DNA from: a bacterium
GTDB lineage: Bacteria > Patescibacteriota > Saccharimonadia > UBA4664
NCBI GenBank assembly: GCA_027449805.1
Contig: DAIDKY010000044.1
Coordinates: 1 to 5,967 of the forward strand
Reading direction: 5' to 3'
DNA length: 5,967 nucleotides
Each line of letters starts with the position of its first letter. The stretch's first letter is position 1. A model generated the notes under the pieces. The model was not told the origin of the DNA. It saw only the letters and a list, made by a program, of their open reading frames with translations, and did no database searches. Position numbers and translations under genes: made by a program. Of this stretch, positions 1 to 4,619 are shown piece after piece.

Positions 1-285
1 AGATGGATTGCGGTCAACGCAGGCATCGAAGGAGCCGTCGCGGTGCGCGAGGTCGAGCAGAGAAAGGGGGCGACGGGCTTGAACGCAATGACCGGCGAGT
101 ACCAGGACCTCCTCAAGGCCGGCGTCGTCGATCCGGCCAAGGTGACGCGTGAGGCGATTCAAAACGCCGTTTCGGTATCCGGAACGGCCATGACGATGGG
201 TTCGCTCATCGTTGATTTGCCCGAAGAAAAGTCAGCGGCGCCGATGGGCGGCGGAATGCCCGGCGGTATGGGGATGGACTACTAG
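1..285 (+). CDS. groL: Chaperonin GroEL, C-terminal fragment (5' end outside window)
   Basis: This is the last 94 codons of the 60 kDa chaperonin GroEL, the ATP-driven cytosolic double-ring machine that folds proteins with GroES. The frame is open from base 1 and ends at TAG. It shows the C-terminal equatorial-domain pattern: a GLNAMTGEY segment, then KAGVVDPAKVTREAIQNA, in which the Asp of DPAKV corresponds to the ATP-contacting Asp495 of E. coli GroEL, then a SVSGTAMTMGSLIVDLPEE helix region. It finishes with a glycine/methionine-rich tail (GGGMPGGMGMDY), as in most bacterial GroELs, here shorter and ending in Asp-Tyr. The gene is truncated only by the window edge and nothing suggests a broken gene. 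The downstream gene is unrelated and follows after 54 bases. The identification is secure; its promoter and any groES partner lie outside the window. Confidence 0.97.
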   Translation, partial: RWIAVNAGIEGAVAVREVEQRKGATGLNAMTGEYQDLLKAGVVDPAKVTREAIQNAVSVSGTAMTMGSLIVDLPEEKSAAPMGGGMPGGMGMDY

Positions 286-292
286 TCTTCAG

Positions 293-308
293 CTCATCTT
301 AAGTTGAG
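293..308. repeat. Imperfect 16-bp palindrome after groEL
   Basis: CTCA-t-CTTAAG-t-TGAG is symmetric except for the two single bases at 297 and 304. An overlapping alternative pairing is CATCT (295-299) with AGATG (307-311). It lies 7 bases after the groEL stop and just upstream of a -10-like box. No T-run follows, so it is not a good terminator; an operator is possible. It does not match the CIRCE element TTAGCACTC-N9-GAGTGCTAA. Confidence 0.45.
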
Positions 309-311
309 ATG

Positions 312-320
312 TGGCATAAT
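312..320 (+). promoter_or_regulatory. Possible extended -10 promoter for the PGI/PMI gene
   Basis: TG-g-CATAAT reads as an extended -10 element (TGnTATAAT). No convincing -35 hexamer lies 16-18 bases upstream, which is tolerated with an extended -10. A start about 7 bases downstream (near 327) would give a 13-base leader that just contains the Shine-Dalgarno. Transcription from groEL is the alternative. Confidence 0.35.
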
Positions 321-339
321 GGTTCCAAGGAGAACTCTT

Positions 340-1374
340 ATGCTTGACCATGCCGACGTCATTAGCCGTTACGACCAACACGATATCTTAGGGGTCATTG
401 CCGATCAGCCGAACCAACTTCGGCAGTCGTACTCAACGGCCGGTTTAGGCAAGTTCAAGAAACCCACTGCGATTGTTGTGGCGGGTATGGGCGGCTCGGC
501 CATTGCGGCGGAGTTTATCAAGAACTGGCTGGGCGACCGTCTGCCGGTTCCCCTCGTTATCGTACGCGGTTATGAGTTGCCCGCTTTCGTCGACAAGACG
601 ACTCTGGTCGTGGCATCGAGTTACTCGGGCAACACTGAGGAGACGGTCAGCTGCCTCAAGGATGCCGAGAAGCGCGGCGCTATGATCATCGAGCTAACGA
701 CCGGCGGACATCTAGACGTGGAGGCAAAAGCCCATCACCTTATTGAGCTTACGGTGCCGGCCGGATTGCAGCCGCGCCTGGCGGTTCTCTATGGCGTTAA
801 GGCTCTGGCTACGGTTATAGAAAGTCTCGGTCTGCTAACGGGCATCAAGCAAGAGCTCGAGGCAGCGGCCGACTGGGTCGAGAGCCAGCTCGGACCCTGG
901 ACTCCGACGACTCCGACCGAGGAGAACTCGGCCAAACAACTAGCCAAGGCATTTAAGGATCATCCCGTCGTCATCTATGGCGGCCCAGTCCTGGCGATGC
1001 CGGCTATGAAGTGGAAGATTGATATTAACGAAAATGCTAAGAGCCTGGCATTCTATAATTATCTGCCTGAGTTTAATCACAACGAGTTTCTGGGTTGGGG
1101 CCACACTGGCCATTCGGATCTTGTCGTGGTTGAGCTTCAGTCTAATCTAGATAATACACAGGTTAAAAAGCGATTTTCTGCTACTAACCGACTGCTCTCT
1201 GGAGATATGCCCGACCCCATCGTCGTCACGGCCCAGGGCAAGACCAAACTTGAACAGATGCTCTGGACGATTCTTCTTGGCGACTACGCTAGCGCTTACC
1301 TGGCCTTCCTCAATCAGGTCGACCCTACGCCTGTCCCGCTCATCGAGAAACTTAAGCATGAGTTGGCCGACTAG
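340..1374 (+). CDS. Bifunctional phosphoglucose/phosphomannose isomerase (SIS-domain family)
   Basis: This 344-residue cytosolic enzyme is predicted to interconvert glucose-6-phosphate and fructose-6-phosphate, and mannose-6-phosphate and fructose-6-phosphate. It belongs to the archaeal-type PGI/PMI family rather than classical Pgi. The first SIS (sugar isomerase) domain carries GMGGSAIA at residues 49-56 and SSYSGNTEE at 93-101, the sugar-phosphate binding loop. PAGLQPRLA (140-148) is the family's Pro-Arg motif. In the second SIS half, NENAK contains E231 and FNHNE contains H247. Their 16-residue spacing equals that of the catalytic Glu203/His219 pair I recall for Pyrobaculum PGI/PMI. The C-terminus ends VPLIEKLKHEL, holding the expected late lysine. 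I chose ATG 340 because AAGGAGAA (327-334) sits at ideal spacing; the frame extends upstream to a TTG at 304 but without a ribosome site. Family length is roughly 300-350, so the gene is complete. Seeing this enzyme fits a reduced genome economising on isomerases, which is an inference. Confidence 0.93.
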   Translation: MLDHADVISRYDQHDILGVIADQPNQLRQSYSTAGLGKFKKPTAIVVAGMGGSAIAAEFIKNWLGDRLPVPLVIVRGYELPAFVDKTTLVVASSYSGNTEETVSCLKDAEKRGAMIIELTTGGHLDVEAKAHHLIELTVPAGLQPRLAVLYGVKALATVIESLGLLTGIKQELEAAADWVESQLGPWTPTTPTEENSAKQLAKAFKDHPVVIYGGPVLAMPAMKWKIDINENAKSLAFYNYLPEFNHNEFLGWGHTGHSDLVVVELQSNLDNTQVKKRFSATNRLLSGDMPDPIVVTAQGKTKLEQMLWTILLGDYASAYLAFLNQVDPTPVPLIEKLKHELAD

Positions 1375-1406
1375 CCTCGAACCGTCTTTTATGTAATCAT
1401 TGTTCC

Positions 1407-1434
1407 CAAGTCAAAGATCTTGACTTGTTCTTCT
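1407..1434 (+). terminator. Weak hairpin terminator or operator after PGI/PMI
   Basis: CAAGTCAA (1407-1414) and TTGACTTG (1420-1427) form a perfect 8-bp stem around a 5-base loop, followed by the T-rich tail TTCTTCT. The stem is AT-rich and the tail is interrupted, so termination would be inefficient; it could equally be an operator upstream of cdsA. The right arm contains a -35-like TTGACT, but no -10 lies 17 bases further on. Confidence 0.45.
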
Positions 1435-1451
1435 GAGTCGAAAGGGGTGGT

Positions 1452-2150
1452 ATGTCCACCACCATGGGGGAGACTTCTCGGGATCGCAGCCAGTCGCGCT
1501 ACACCCCGATACCGTTGATTGCGGTTTTTGCAGTAGTCATAATCTGGGGCCCGCCGGTAGCCAAGATTCTTGCCATCGGTGTTGTCCTGGCGATCGCTCT
1601 CTGGGAATACAACGCCATCCGCGTCAGGATACGACGAGGCGTTGTCACGGACAACAAGCTGATCGAGCTCGCTCTACTCATCTCGTTTCCGGCCAGCATC
1701 TATGCAATCAACCGGTTGTCGGGCGAGACCATCGTCGCGATAACCATCATCTGCACTTGCGCGGCCGATGTCTTCGCCTACTACGGCGGGCGAAAGATCG
1801 GTCGGCACCGCCTGGCGCCGTCGATTTCTCCAGGTAAGACCGTTGAGGGCTCGATCGTTGGTTTGGTAGTTGCGCTCGCCGTCGGCGTTGGAATTAACGT
1901 CATTGCCGGGTCTCGAATCGGTTGGCCCGAGCTGATCGTATCCATCATCGTGATCAACATTGCCGGCCAGCTGGGAGATCTCAACGAGTCCAAGCTCAAG
2001 CGAGCCGCCAATGTCAGTGATTCTGGCAGATTGCTCAAGGGACACGGCGGGGTGCTCGACCGCATCGATGCCGAGATCGCCGCCCTGGCCGCGATGACCA
2101 TCATGGTCACAGGCAGCTACTTCATGGCATCGCAGTTCTTGCCTCACTAG
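1452..2150 (+). CDS. cdsA: Phosphatidate cytidylyltransferase (CDP-diacylglycerol synthase)
   Basis: This 232-residue integral membrane enzyme is predicted to make CDP-diacylglycerol from phosphatidate and CTP, the branch point of phospholipid synthesis. About seven hydrophobic segments alternate with short loops, near residues 20-34, 37-52, 70-85, 92-110, 133-152, 157-173 and 207-225. Family motifs are present in order: AADVFAYYGGRKIG (104-117), ISPGKTVEG (125-133), GQLGDLNESKLKR (172-184), and the C-terminal signature ending GHGGVLDRID (197-206), including D190, D203 and D206, expected metal or substrate ligands. The protein is shorter than the usual 260-290 residues, mainly at the N-terminus. 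Two signature positions differ from consensus: S189 replaces the Lys before Asp190, and K196 replaces the usual small or Pro residue before G197-H198. AAAGGGG (1441-1447) supports the ATG at 1452. The gene lies 77 bases after PGI/PMI and just before a tRNA. Identity is strong; full activity is likely but unproven given the substitutions. Confidence 0.91.
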   Translation: MSTTMGETSRDRSQSRYTPIPLIAVFAVVIIWGPPVAKILAIGVVLAIALWEYNAIRVRIRRGVVTDNKLIELALLISFPASIYAINRLSGETIVAITIICTCAADVFAYYGGRKIGRHRLAPSISPGKTVEGSIVGLVVALAVGVGINVIAGSRIGWPELIVSIIVINIAGQLGDLNESKLKRAANVSDSGRLLKGHGGVLDRIDAEIAALAAMTIMVTGSYFMASQFLPH

Positions 2151-2172
2151 TCCGCTAGTGGGGTCACCTTTT
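2142..2172 (+). terminator. Hairpin over the cdsA stop codon, possible terminator
   Basis: Bases 2142-2150 pair with 2155-2163 (core CACTAG/CTAGTG plus a G-U pair and two G-C pairs) around a TCCG tetraloop. The cdsA TAG (2148-2150) is in the left arm. A short T-run (2169-2172) follows after five bases, so termination may be partial. No promoter is visible between here and the tRNA at 2173, so read-through with the hairpin as a processing boundary is the alternative. Confidence 0.5.
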
Positions 2173-2262
2173 GGAGAGGTCGCATAGTGGCCTAGTGCGC
2201 TCGCTTGGAAAGCGAGTATGGGGGCAACTCCATCGAGAGTTCGAATCTCTCCCTCTCCGCCA
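2173..2262 (+). tRNA. tRNA-Ser (anticodon GGA), CCA encoded
   Basis: A complete class II tRNA folds here. The acceptor stem is GGAGAGG (2173-2179) with CCTCTCC (2252-2258), then discriminator G2259 and encoded CCA (2260-2262). The D stem is GCA/TGC (2182-2184, 2196-2198). The anticodon stem CTCGC/GCGAG (2200-2204, 2212-2216) encloses loop TTGGAAA, with anticodon GGA at 2207-2209, which reads UCC and UCU. The long variable arm (2217-2234) forms a six-pair stem with a GCAA loop, as expected for serine, and discriminator G is the serine identity base. The T arm is GAGAG-TTCGAAT-CTCTC (2235-2251). T-rich sequence (2267-2277) follows. It starts only 22 bases after cdsA with no obvious promoter of its own, so it may be co-transcribed. 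Confidence 0.98.
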
Positions 2263-2275
2263 GCAATTTTTCATT

Positions 2276-2304
2276 TTAAAACTTCCGTATTAATGGTGTA
2301 CACT
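2276..2304 (+). promoter_or_regulatory. Possible promoter for the small membrane protein gene
   Basis: TTAAAA (2276-2281) and TACACT (2299-2304) are spaced by 17 bases, each matching four of six consensus positions. The start would fall near 2311, leaving a leader of about 25 bases containing the ribosome site. This is a moderate match in AT-rich DNA after the tRNA. Confidence 0.45.
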
Positions 2305-2335
2305 GGTGACGATCGTCCACGAGAGGATTGATACC

Positions 2336-2644
2336 ATGACAAAACGACAGCTTAGGCGAGCTAGACAGCGACTTCTGTACCTGGAGCGCCGTGCACAATA
2401 CTGGGGTCATCTCGAAGATGTCTTCGAGCGTGTCGGTGCAGGCATCATAATCGGAGGCATGATCCTCGGTATCATCTGCCTGTCGGTTCCACCCCTGGCT
2501 TATACCTTCGTTGCCGCTGCGCTAGTCGGGGTAGTGGTGTACAGCATCAGCATCCCCCTGCAGGCACGTTCGTTCGAGCTCTGGCGCCGTCGTGATGATC
2601 TTTACCACCGTCTCAACCGATTCACTCATCCGCTCGCCTCTTAG
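2336..2644 (+). CDS. Small two-helix membrane protein of unknown function
   Basis: I do not recognise a family for this 102-residue protein. The first 34 residues are basic and probably helical (TKRQLRRARQRLLYLERRAQ), with many Arg and Lys. Two hydrophobic stretches follow, at about residues 36-53 (GAGIIIGGMILGIICLSV) and 57-75, separated by a Pro-Pro turn; then comes a charged, Arg-rich tail (ELWRRRDDLYHRL). By the positive-inside rule both ends should be cytoplasmic, forming a helical hairpin anchored in the membrane with coil-like basic arms. GAGAGG (2321-2326), nine bases upstream, selects ATG 2336. A GTG at 2306 is in frame but has no ribosome site and sits on the promoter. It has its own probable promoter and a strong terminator that overlaps its stop, so it is a single-gene unit after tRNA-Ser. 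A role in membrane organisation would be a guess. Confidence 0.72.
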   Translation: MTKRQLRRARQRLLYLERRAQYWGHLEDVFERVGAGIIIGGMILGIICLSVPPLAYTFVAAALVGVVVYSISIPLQARSFELWRRRDDLYHRLNRFTHPLAS

Positions 2645-2662
2645 GCATAGCGGATCTTTTTT
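2628..2662 (+). terminator. Intrinsic terminator overlapping the membrane-protein stop codon
   Basis: ATCCGCT (2628-2634) pairs perfectly with AGCGGAT (2649-2655); inside, GCCT (2636-2639) pairs with AGGC (2643-2646) around loop CTT, with a small internal bulge. A run of six T (2657-2662) follows after one C. The gene's TAG (2642-2644) lies in the loop and inner stem, so the last four codons are part of the terminator. No T-run exists on the other side, so it works for + strand transcription. Confidence 0.85.
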
Positions 2663-2666
2663 AAAC

Positions 2667-2712
2667 GCAGAAATGCCGCCGATCAGGCGGCTTTCTGCTG
2701 CTGATCGGCGGC
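2667..2712 (-). terminator. Competing hairpins at the end of the minus-strand gene, probable terminator
   Basis: Two alternative stems share one arm. GCAGAAA plus GCCGCC (2667-2680) pairs with GGCGGC plus TTTCTGC (2686-2698), a 13-bp stem with one bulged base and a 5-base loop. Alternatively, GCCGCCGATCAG (2675-2686) pairs with CTGATCGGCGGC (2701-2712), a 12-bp stem with a 14-base loop. On the minus strand the GCCGCC/GGCGGC core is followed by ATTTCTGCGTTT, a weak T-rich tail four bases after the minus gene's stop region begins. It sits back to back with the + strand terminator between convergent genes. Confidence 0.65.
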
Positions 2713-2715
2713 GGG

Positions 2716-3021
2716 TTAGGCCTGGACGAACTGTTGGTACAGCTCGTTGCGGTTGGCGCTGGGATCGATTTCACCCTTGAAGACACCACGCGCCCACATG
2801 CTCTGCGGGTTCGCACGGAAGGCGACATGGACGACTTCACCGATCTGCTGGTGGCTGACGATCACGCCGTTGAGCATGATGGTCAGACCTGCCTCTGTCT
2901 TCAGTCTGAAGTTCACCTCGAACGGCTTGTCCGAGTGTTGCGACTTCCAGGAGGCCTCCATCTCGGCAACGGATGGGAAGGACAGGACCTCGAAGGTCCT
3001 AGTGGTAAACGCGACGGTCAT
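2716..3021 (-). CDS. Unrecognised small soluble protein (101 residues)
   Basis: No family is recognised. The predicted protein has no membrane segment or signal peptide and no cysteine. It begins MTVAFTTRTFEVLSFPS, has a central stretch of alternating hydrophobic residues (FRLKTEAGLTIMLNGVIV, then GEVVHVAFRA) suggesting a small beta-sheet, and a polar tail ending NELYQQFVQA. I chose ATG 3021: GGAG (minus strand, 3034-3031) is nine bases upstream. The in-frame ATG at 3030 directly abuts that site, leaving no spacing; it would add three residues. Expression looks high: a near-consensus promoter, a strong purine-rich ribosome site and, by hand count, 82 of 101 codons ending in G or C, against 52 of 90 for the small gene at 4347. 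It is divergent from the PHP gene and convergent with the membrane-protein gene. The codon contrast could reflect either high expression or separate ancestry. Confidence 0.72.
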   Translation of the reverse strand: MTVAFTTRTFEVLSFPSVAEMEASWKSQHSDKPFEVNFRLKTEAGLTIMLNGVIVSHQQIGEVVHVAFRANPQSMWARGVFKGEIDPSANRNELYQQFVQA

Positions 3022-3030
3022 ATCGACCAT

Positions 3031-3058
3031 CTCCCCTCGTGTATGCCCCTGAGGGGCA
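3031..3058 (-). promoter_or_regulatory. Structured leader with Shine-Dalgarno that can be sequestered
   Basis: On the minus strand, TGCCCC-TCA-GGGGCA (3058-3044) forms a perfect 6-bp hairpin with a triloop. The ribosome site GAGGGGAG (3038-3031) lies a few bases downstream. The hairpin's left arm CCCCTC (3056-3051) is also complementary to GAGGGG (3038-3033), so two folds are mutually exclusive: one leaves the ribosome site free, the other masks it. The local hairpin appears the more stable, so the default state should be open. Regulation by temperature, a ligand or a protein is only inferred. Confidence 0.5.
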
Positions 3059-3086
3059 ACCGGAGCCCATTGCTCAGGTAAGCGAG

Positions 3087-3115
3087 ATTATATACCGATT
3101 AAGCCTAAAAGTCAA
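3087..3115 (-). promoter_or_regulatory. Near-consensus sigma70-type promoter for the minus-strand gene
   Basis: Minus strand TTGACT (3115-3110), a 17-base spacer and perfect TATAAT (3092-3087) give eleven of twelve consensus positions. The start should lie near 3080, giving a leader of about 59 bases. This is the best promoter in the window. A 7-bp inverted repeat, GCTCAGG (3072-3078) and CCTGAGC (3120-3126), brackets it, and the 7-mer AGCGAGA occurs directly repeated at 3081-3087 and 3124-3130. Confidence 0.88.
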
Positions 3116-3169
3116 TACTCCTGAGCGAGACCGTCTGGGAGTATCGAAGTACACTATCTCGAAAGACTA

Positions 3170-3202
3170 GGGAATTTTTGCAAAAAATTCGCAAAAATTC
3201 CC
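3170..3202. repeat. A/T-tract inverted and tandem repeat between divergent genes
   Basis: GGGAATTTTTGC (3170-3181) and GCAAAAATTCCC (3191-3202) are a perfect 12-bp inverted repeat around a 9-base centre. The unit GCAAAAATTC occurs three times: reversed at 3172-3181, forward with one extra A at 3180-3190, and forward at 3191-3200. The two forward A-tracts start 11 bases apart, about one helical turn, which favours intrinsic DNA curvature. No T-run follows on either strand, so it is not a terminator. It sits about 40 bases upstream of the PHP -10 and 55 bases from the minus -35, suggesting an operator or curved activator site. Confidence 0.6.
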
Positions 3203-3240
3203 CAATGCCCAGAGTGACTCACCCTGCCCCCCAGATCGTG

Positions 3241-3246
3241 TATGAT
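3241..3246 (+). promoter_or_regulatory. -10 element of the PHP gene, probably leaderless
   Basis: TATGAT matches five of six -10 positions and ends 8 bases before the ATG at 3255, so transcription should begin within a base or two of the start codon. No purine-rich ribosome site precedes the ATG. A clear -35 is missing; GTGACT (3213-3218) is too distant, so an activator may be needed. Confidence 0.55.
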
Positions 3247-3254
3247 ACTTAACA

Positions 3255-4259
3255 ATGTACGAATCTCTTCATAATCACACTACCGCCTCGGACGGCACGC
3301 AGACTTACGCCGAGGTACTGGCCGCCGCCAAGCGTCTCGGCTTTGGCACCATCGCCTTCACTGACCACGATATGCTACCCAGCCAGAGCGATCTCGACTA
3401 CCTCAAATCATACGATGGTCCGGTCAAGTGGCTGCTCGGCTGTGAGATATCGAGCGGGTTGCCCAAAGAGCTCGGTGGAAGCAAGGCCGGTACTATTCAC
3501 ATTCTTGGGCTCTTTACCGATCCGACCAATCGGGCGCTAATCGAACACTCGCGTAAAGCCTTGAGCGCCCGTACCGAGCGCATGGAGCGGATGGTAGGTA
3601 ATTTGCGCAACCTCGGCTTTAAGATCACGGTAGACGACTGTCTGCGCGTCTCAGGGGGAGACAACGTCGGCCGGCCGCATATCGTCCAGGCGCTCAACGC
3701 CTATCCCGAGAATGCCACCGTCATTGACCGGATTAAGGGCGAGATGGAGACCGCCGCCAAGACCAGTCCCGATATCGCCATGGACTATATGTATATGCTC
3801 GATCGACATCCGAGCGACTATCCATATCGATTATTCCTCTCCGACGATTCGTTTATCTCCGGCATCTACGTCGATTATCTCTATTCGATCGACCTCGACG
3901 ACAGCGTCAAGCTGATCCGCGAGGCCGGCGGTCGAGCCGCGATCGCTCACTGGTGGACATATATGCGCAAGATCGATGCAGCAGCTCTAGAAGGTTTGCT
4001 TAGTGATAAACGCCTCGATTTTGTCGAAGTCTGCTCCGGTATGGTAGATAGTCGCGTTGAACGTTACGGCCGCGACCTGAGCCAGTTGGCCGAACGTCTG
4101 GGTTTGGTTCAGACGATCGGTATCGACGGCCATAATGAGAGCGATATGGGGCATTACGCGAATAATCGGCAGGTGATGTCTCGTACAGAGGGTCAGACGG
4201 CGCGATACATCGAGGTTTTTAAGCCCGATCTAGCATGGACCAATTTCGACCCTAAGTAG
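3255..4259 (+). CDS. PHP-domain metal-dependent phosphoesterase
   Basis: This 334-residue protein is a PHP-family phosphoesterase. The nearest known relatives by motif are the YciV/RNase AM and 3',5'-nucleoside bisphosphate phosphatase group, so a role in nucleotide or RNA-end turnover is plausible. Metal-binding motifs appear in order: H6-N-H8 with S12-D13-G14; T36-D37-H38-D39; E64 in GCEIS; H82 in IHILG; G139-R-P-H142; H232 in AIAHWW; and D291-G-H293. All expected ligands are present. AIAHWW has Trp where most relatives have Pro after His. Residues about 150-215, between GRPH and the LIREAGG helix, are Tyr-rich and longer than usual, accounting for length above the typical 270-300. The N-terminus LHNHTTASDG is exactly the family's first strand, so ATG 3255 is right despite lacking a ribosome site. 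Transcription is from a -10 immediately upstream. The gene is divergent from the 101-residue gene. Exact substrate cannot be read from sequence. Confidence 0.9.
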   Translation: MYESLHNHTTASDGTQTYAEVLAAAKRLGFGTIAFTDHDMLPSQSDLDYLKSYDGPVKWLLGCEISSGLPKELGGSKAGTIHILGLFTDPTNRALIEHSRKALSARTERMERMVGNLRNLGFKITVDDCLRVSGGDNVGRPHIVQALNAYPENATVIDRIKGEMETAAKTSPDIAMDYMYMLDRHPSDYPYRLFLSDDSFISGIYVDYLYSIDLDDSVKLIREAGGRAAIAHWWTYMRKIDAAALEGLLSDKRLDFVEVCSGMVDSRVERYGRDLSQLAERLGLVQTIGIDGHNESDMGHYANNRQVMSRTEGQTARYIEVFKPDLAWTNFDPK

Positions 4260-4272
4260 AAGAGACTTATGC

Positions 4273-4301
4273 TTGTTGAGCTTGGTTTCGAGTGGTATAA
4301 A
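4273..4301 (+). promoter_or_regulatory. Extended -10 promoter for the 90-residue gene
   Basis: TTGTTG (4273-4278), a 17-base spacer and TATAAA (4296-4301), with an extended TG at 4293-4294, form a good promoter. The predicted start near 4308 lies downstream of the in-frame ATG at 4269, arguing that the real start codon is ATG 4347, with a leader of about 39 bases. Confidence 0.7.
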
Positions 4302-4346
4302 GGGATTCATTGCACTTGCTCCGATCGAACGAAAGGTGGTGCGATA

Positions 4347-4619
4347 ATGTCCCTAGCCGATCAGGGTGATAGCGTATCACCCGACGATGAAGACCTAGCT
4401 GCGCGGTATAAAGAGGTCCAGAGACAGCTCCATGCCGGCATTGTGGCTCTCGCTCAGATACCGGTGCTCGTTGCTGACCCGACCGACGAGAAGAGCCTTC
4501 AGGAAGCCAATGCGGCGGCTCTCAAGCGGATTCGCCGTCAAGAACTGAACGATGAGCTCAGAGCTGAACTCGAGCGTCTCTACCCCATGCTTCCGACCAA
4601 CCGACCTTCTACCCCTTGA
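4347..4619 (+). CDS. Unrecognised small acidic helical protein (90 residues)
   Basis: No family is recognised. The 90-residue product has an acidic N-terminus (DQGDSVSPDDEDLAARY), then a long probable helix (YKEVQRQLHAGIVALAQI), a Pro/Asp-rich turn (PVLVADPTDEKS), and a second charged helix rich in Arg, Glu and Leu (KRIRRQELNDELRAELERL), which could pair as a helical hairpin or coiled coil. It ends in a Pro/Thr tail. There are no cysteines, membrane segments or signal peptide. AAAGGTGG (4332-4339) seven bases upstream selects ATG 4347; the in-frame ATG at 4269 has no ribosome site and lies upstream of the predicted transcription start. It has its own promoter and terminator, so it is monocistronic between the PHP gene and dnaG. 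It could be a small binding or adaptor protein, but the sequence does not say of what. Confidence 0.7.
   Translation: MSLADQGDSVSPDDEDLAARYKEVQRQLHAGIVALAQIPVLVADPTDEKSLQEANAAALKRIRRQELNDELRAELERLYPMLPTNRPSTP

Noticed and set aside
293..311. Palindrome after groEL as a CIRCE heat-shock operator
   Set aside because: It does not match TTAGCACTC-N9-GAGTGCTAA and lies downstream, not upstream, of groEL.
304..339. Upstream TTG start for the PGI/PMI gene
   Set aside because: It would place the start before the ribosome site at 327-334, which is ideally spaced for ATG 340.
1674..2147. 157-residue open frame antisense to cdsA
   Set aside because: It lies opposite a clear family member, has no ribosome site and its composition is what a mirrored coding frame gives.
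2263..2335. Integration site next to tRNA-Ser
   Set aside because: I found no integrase gene and no repeat of the tRNA 3' end elsewhere in the window.
2734..3081. 115-residue + strand open frame over the minus-strand small gene
   Set aside because: It lacks a + strand ribosome site and runs through the minus gene's leader; the minus frame has a near-consensus promoter and a good ribosome site.
3170..3202. A/T-tract inverted repeat as a terminator or a CRISPR-like unit
   Set aside because: No T-run follows on either strand, and there is no spacer-repeat periodicity beyond three adjoining short copies.
4269..4346. Upstream ATG for the 90-residue gene
   Set aside because: The promoter at 4273-4301 starts transcription downstream of it, and the Shine-Dalgarno at 4332-4339 serves ATG 4347.
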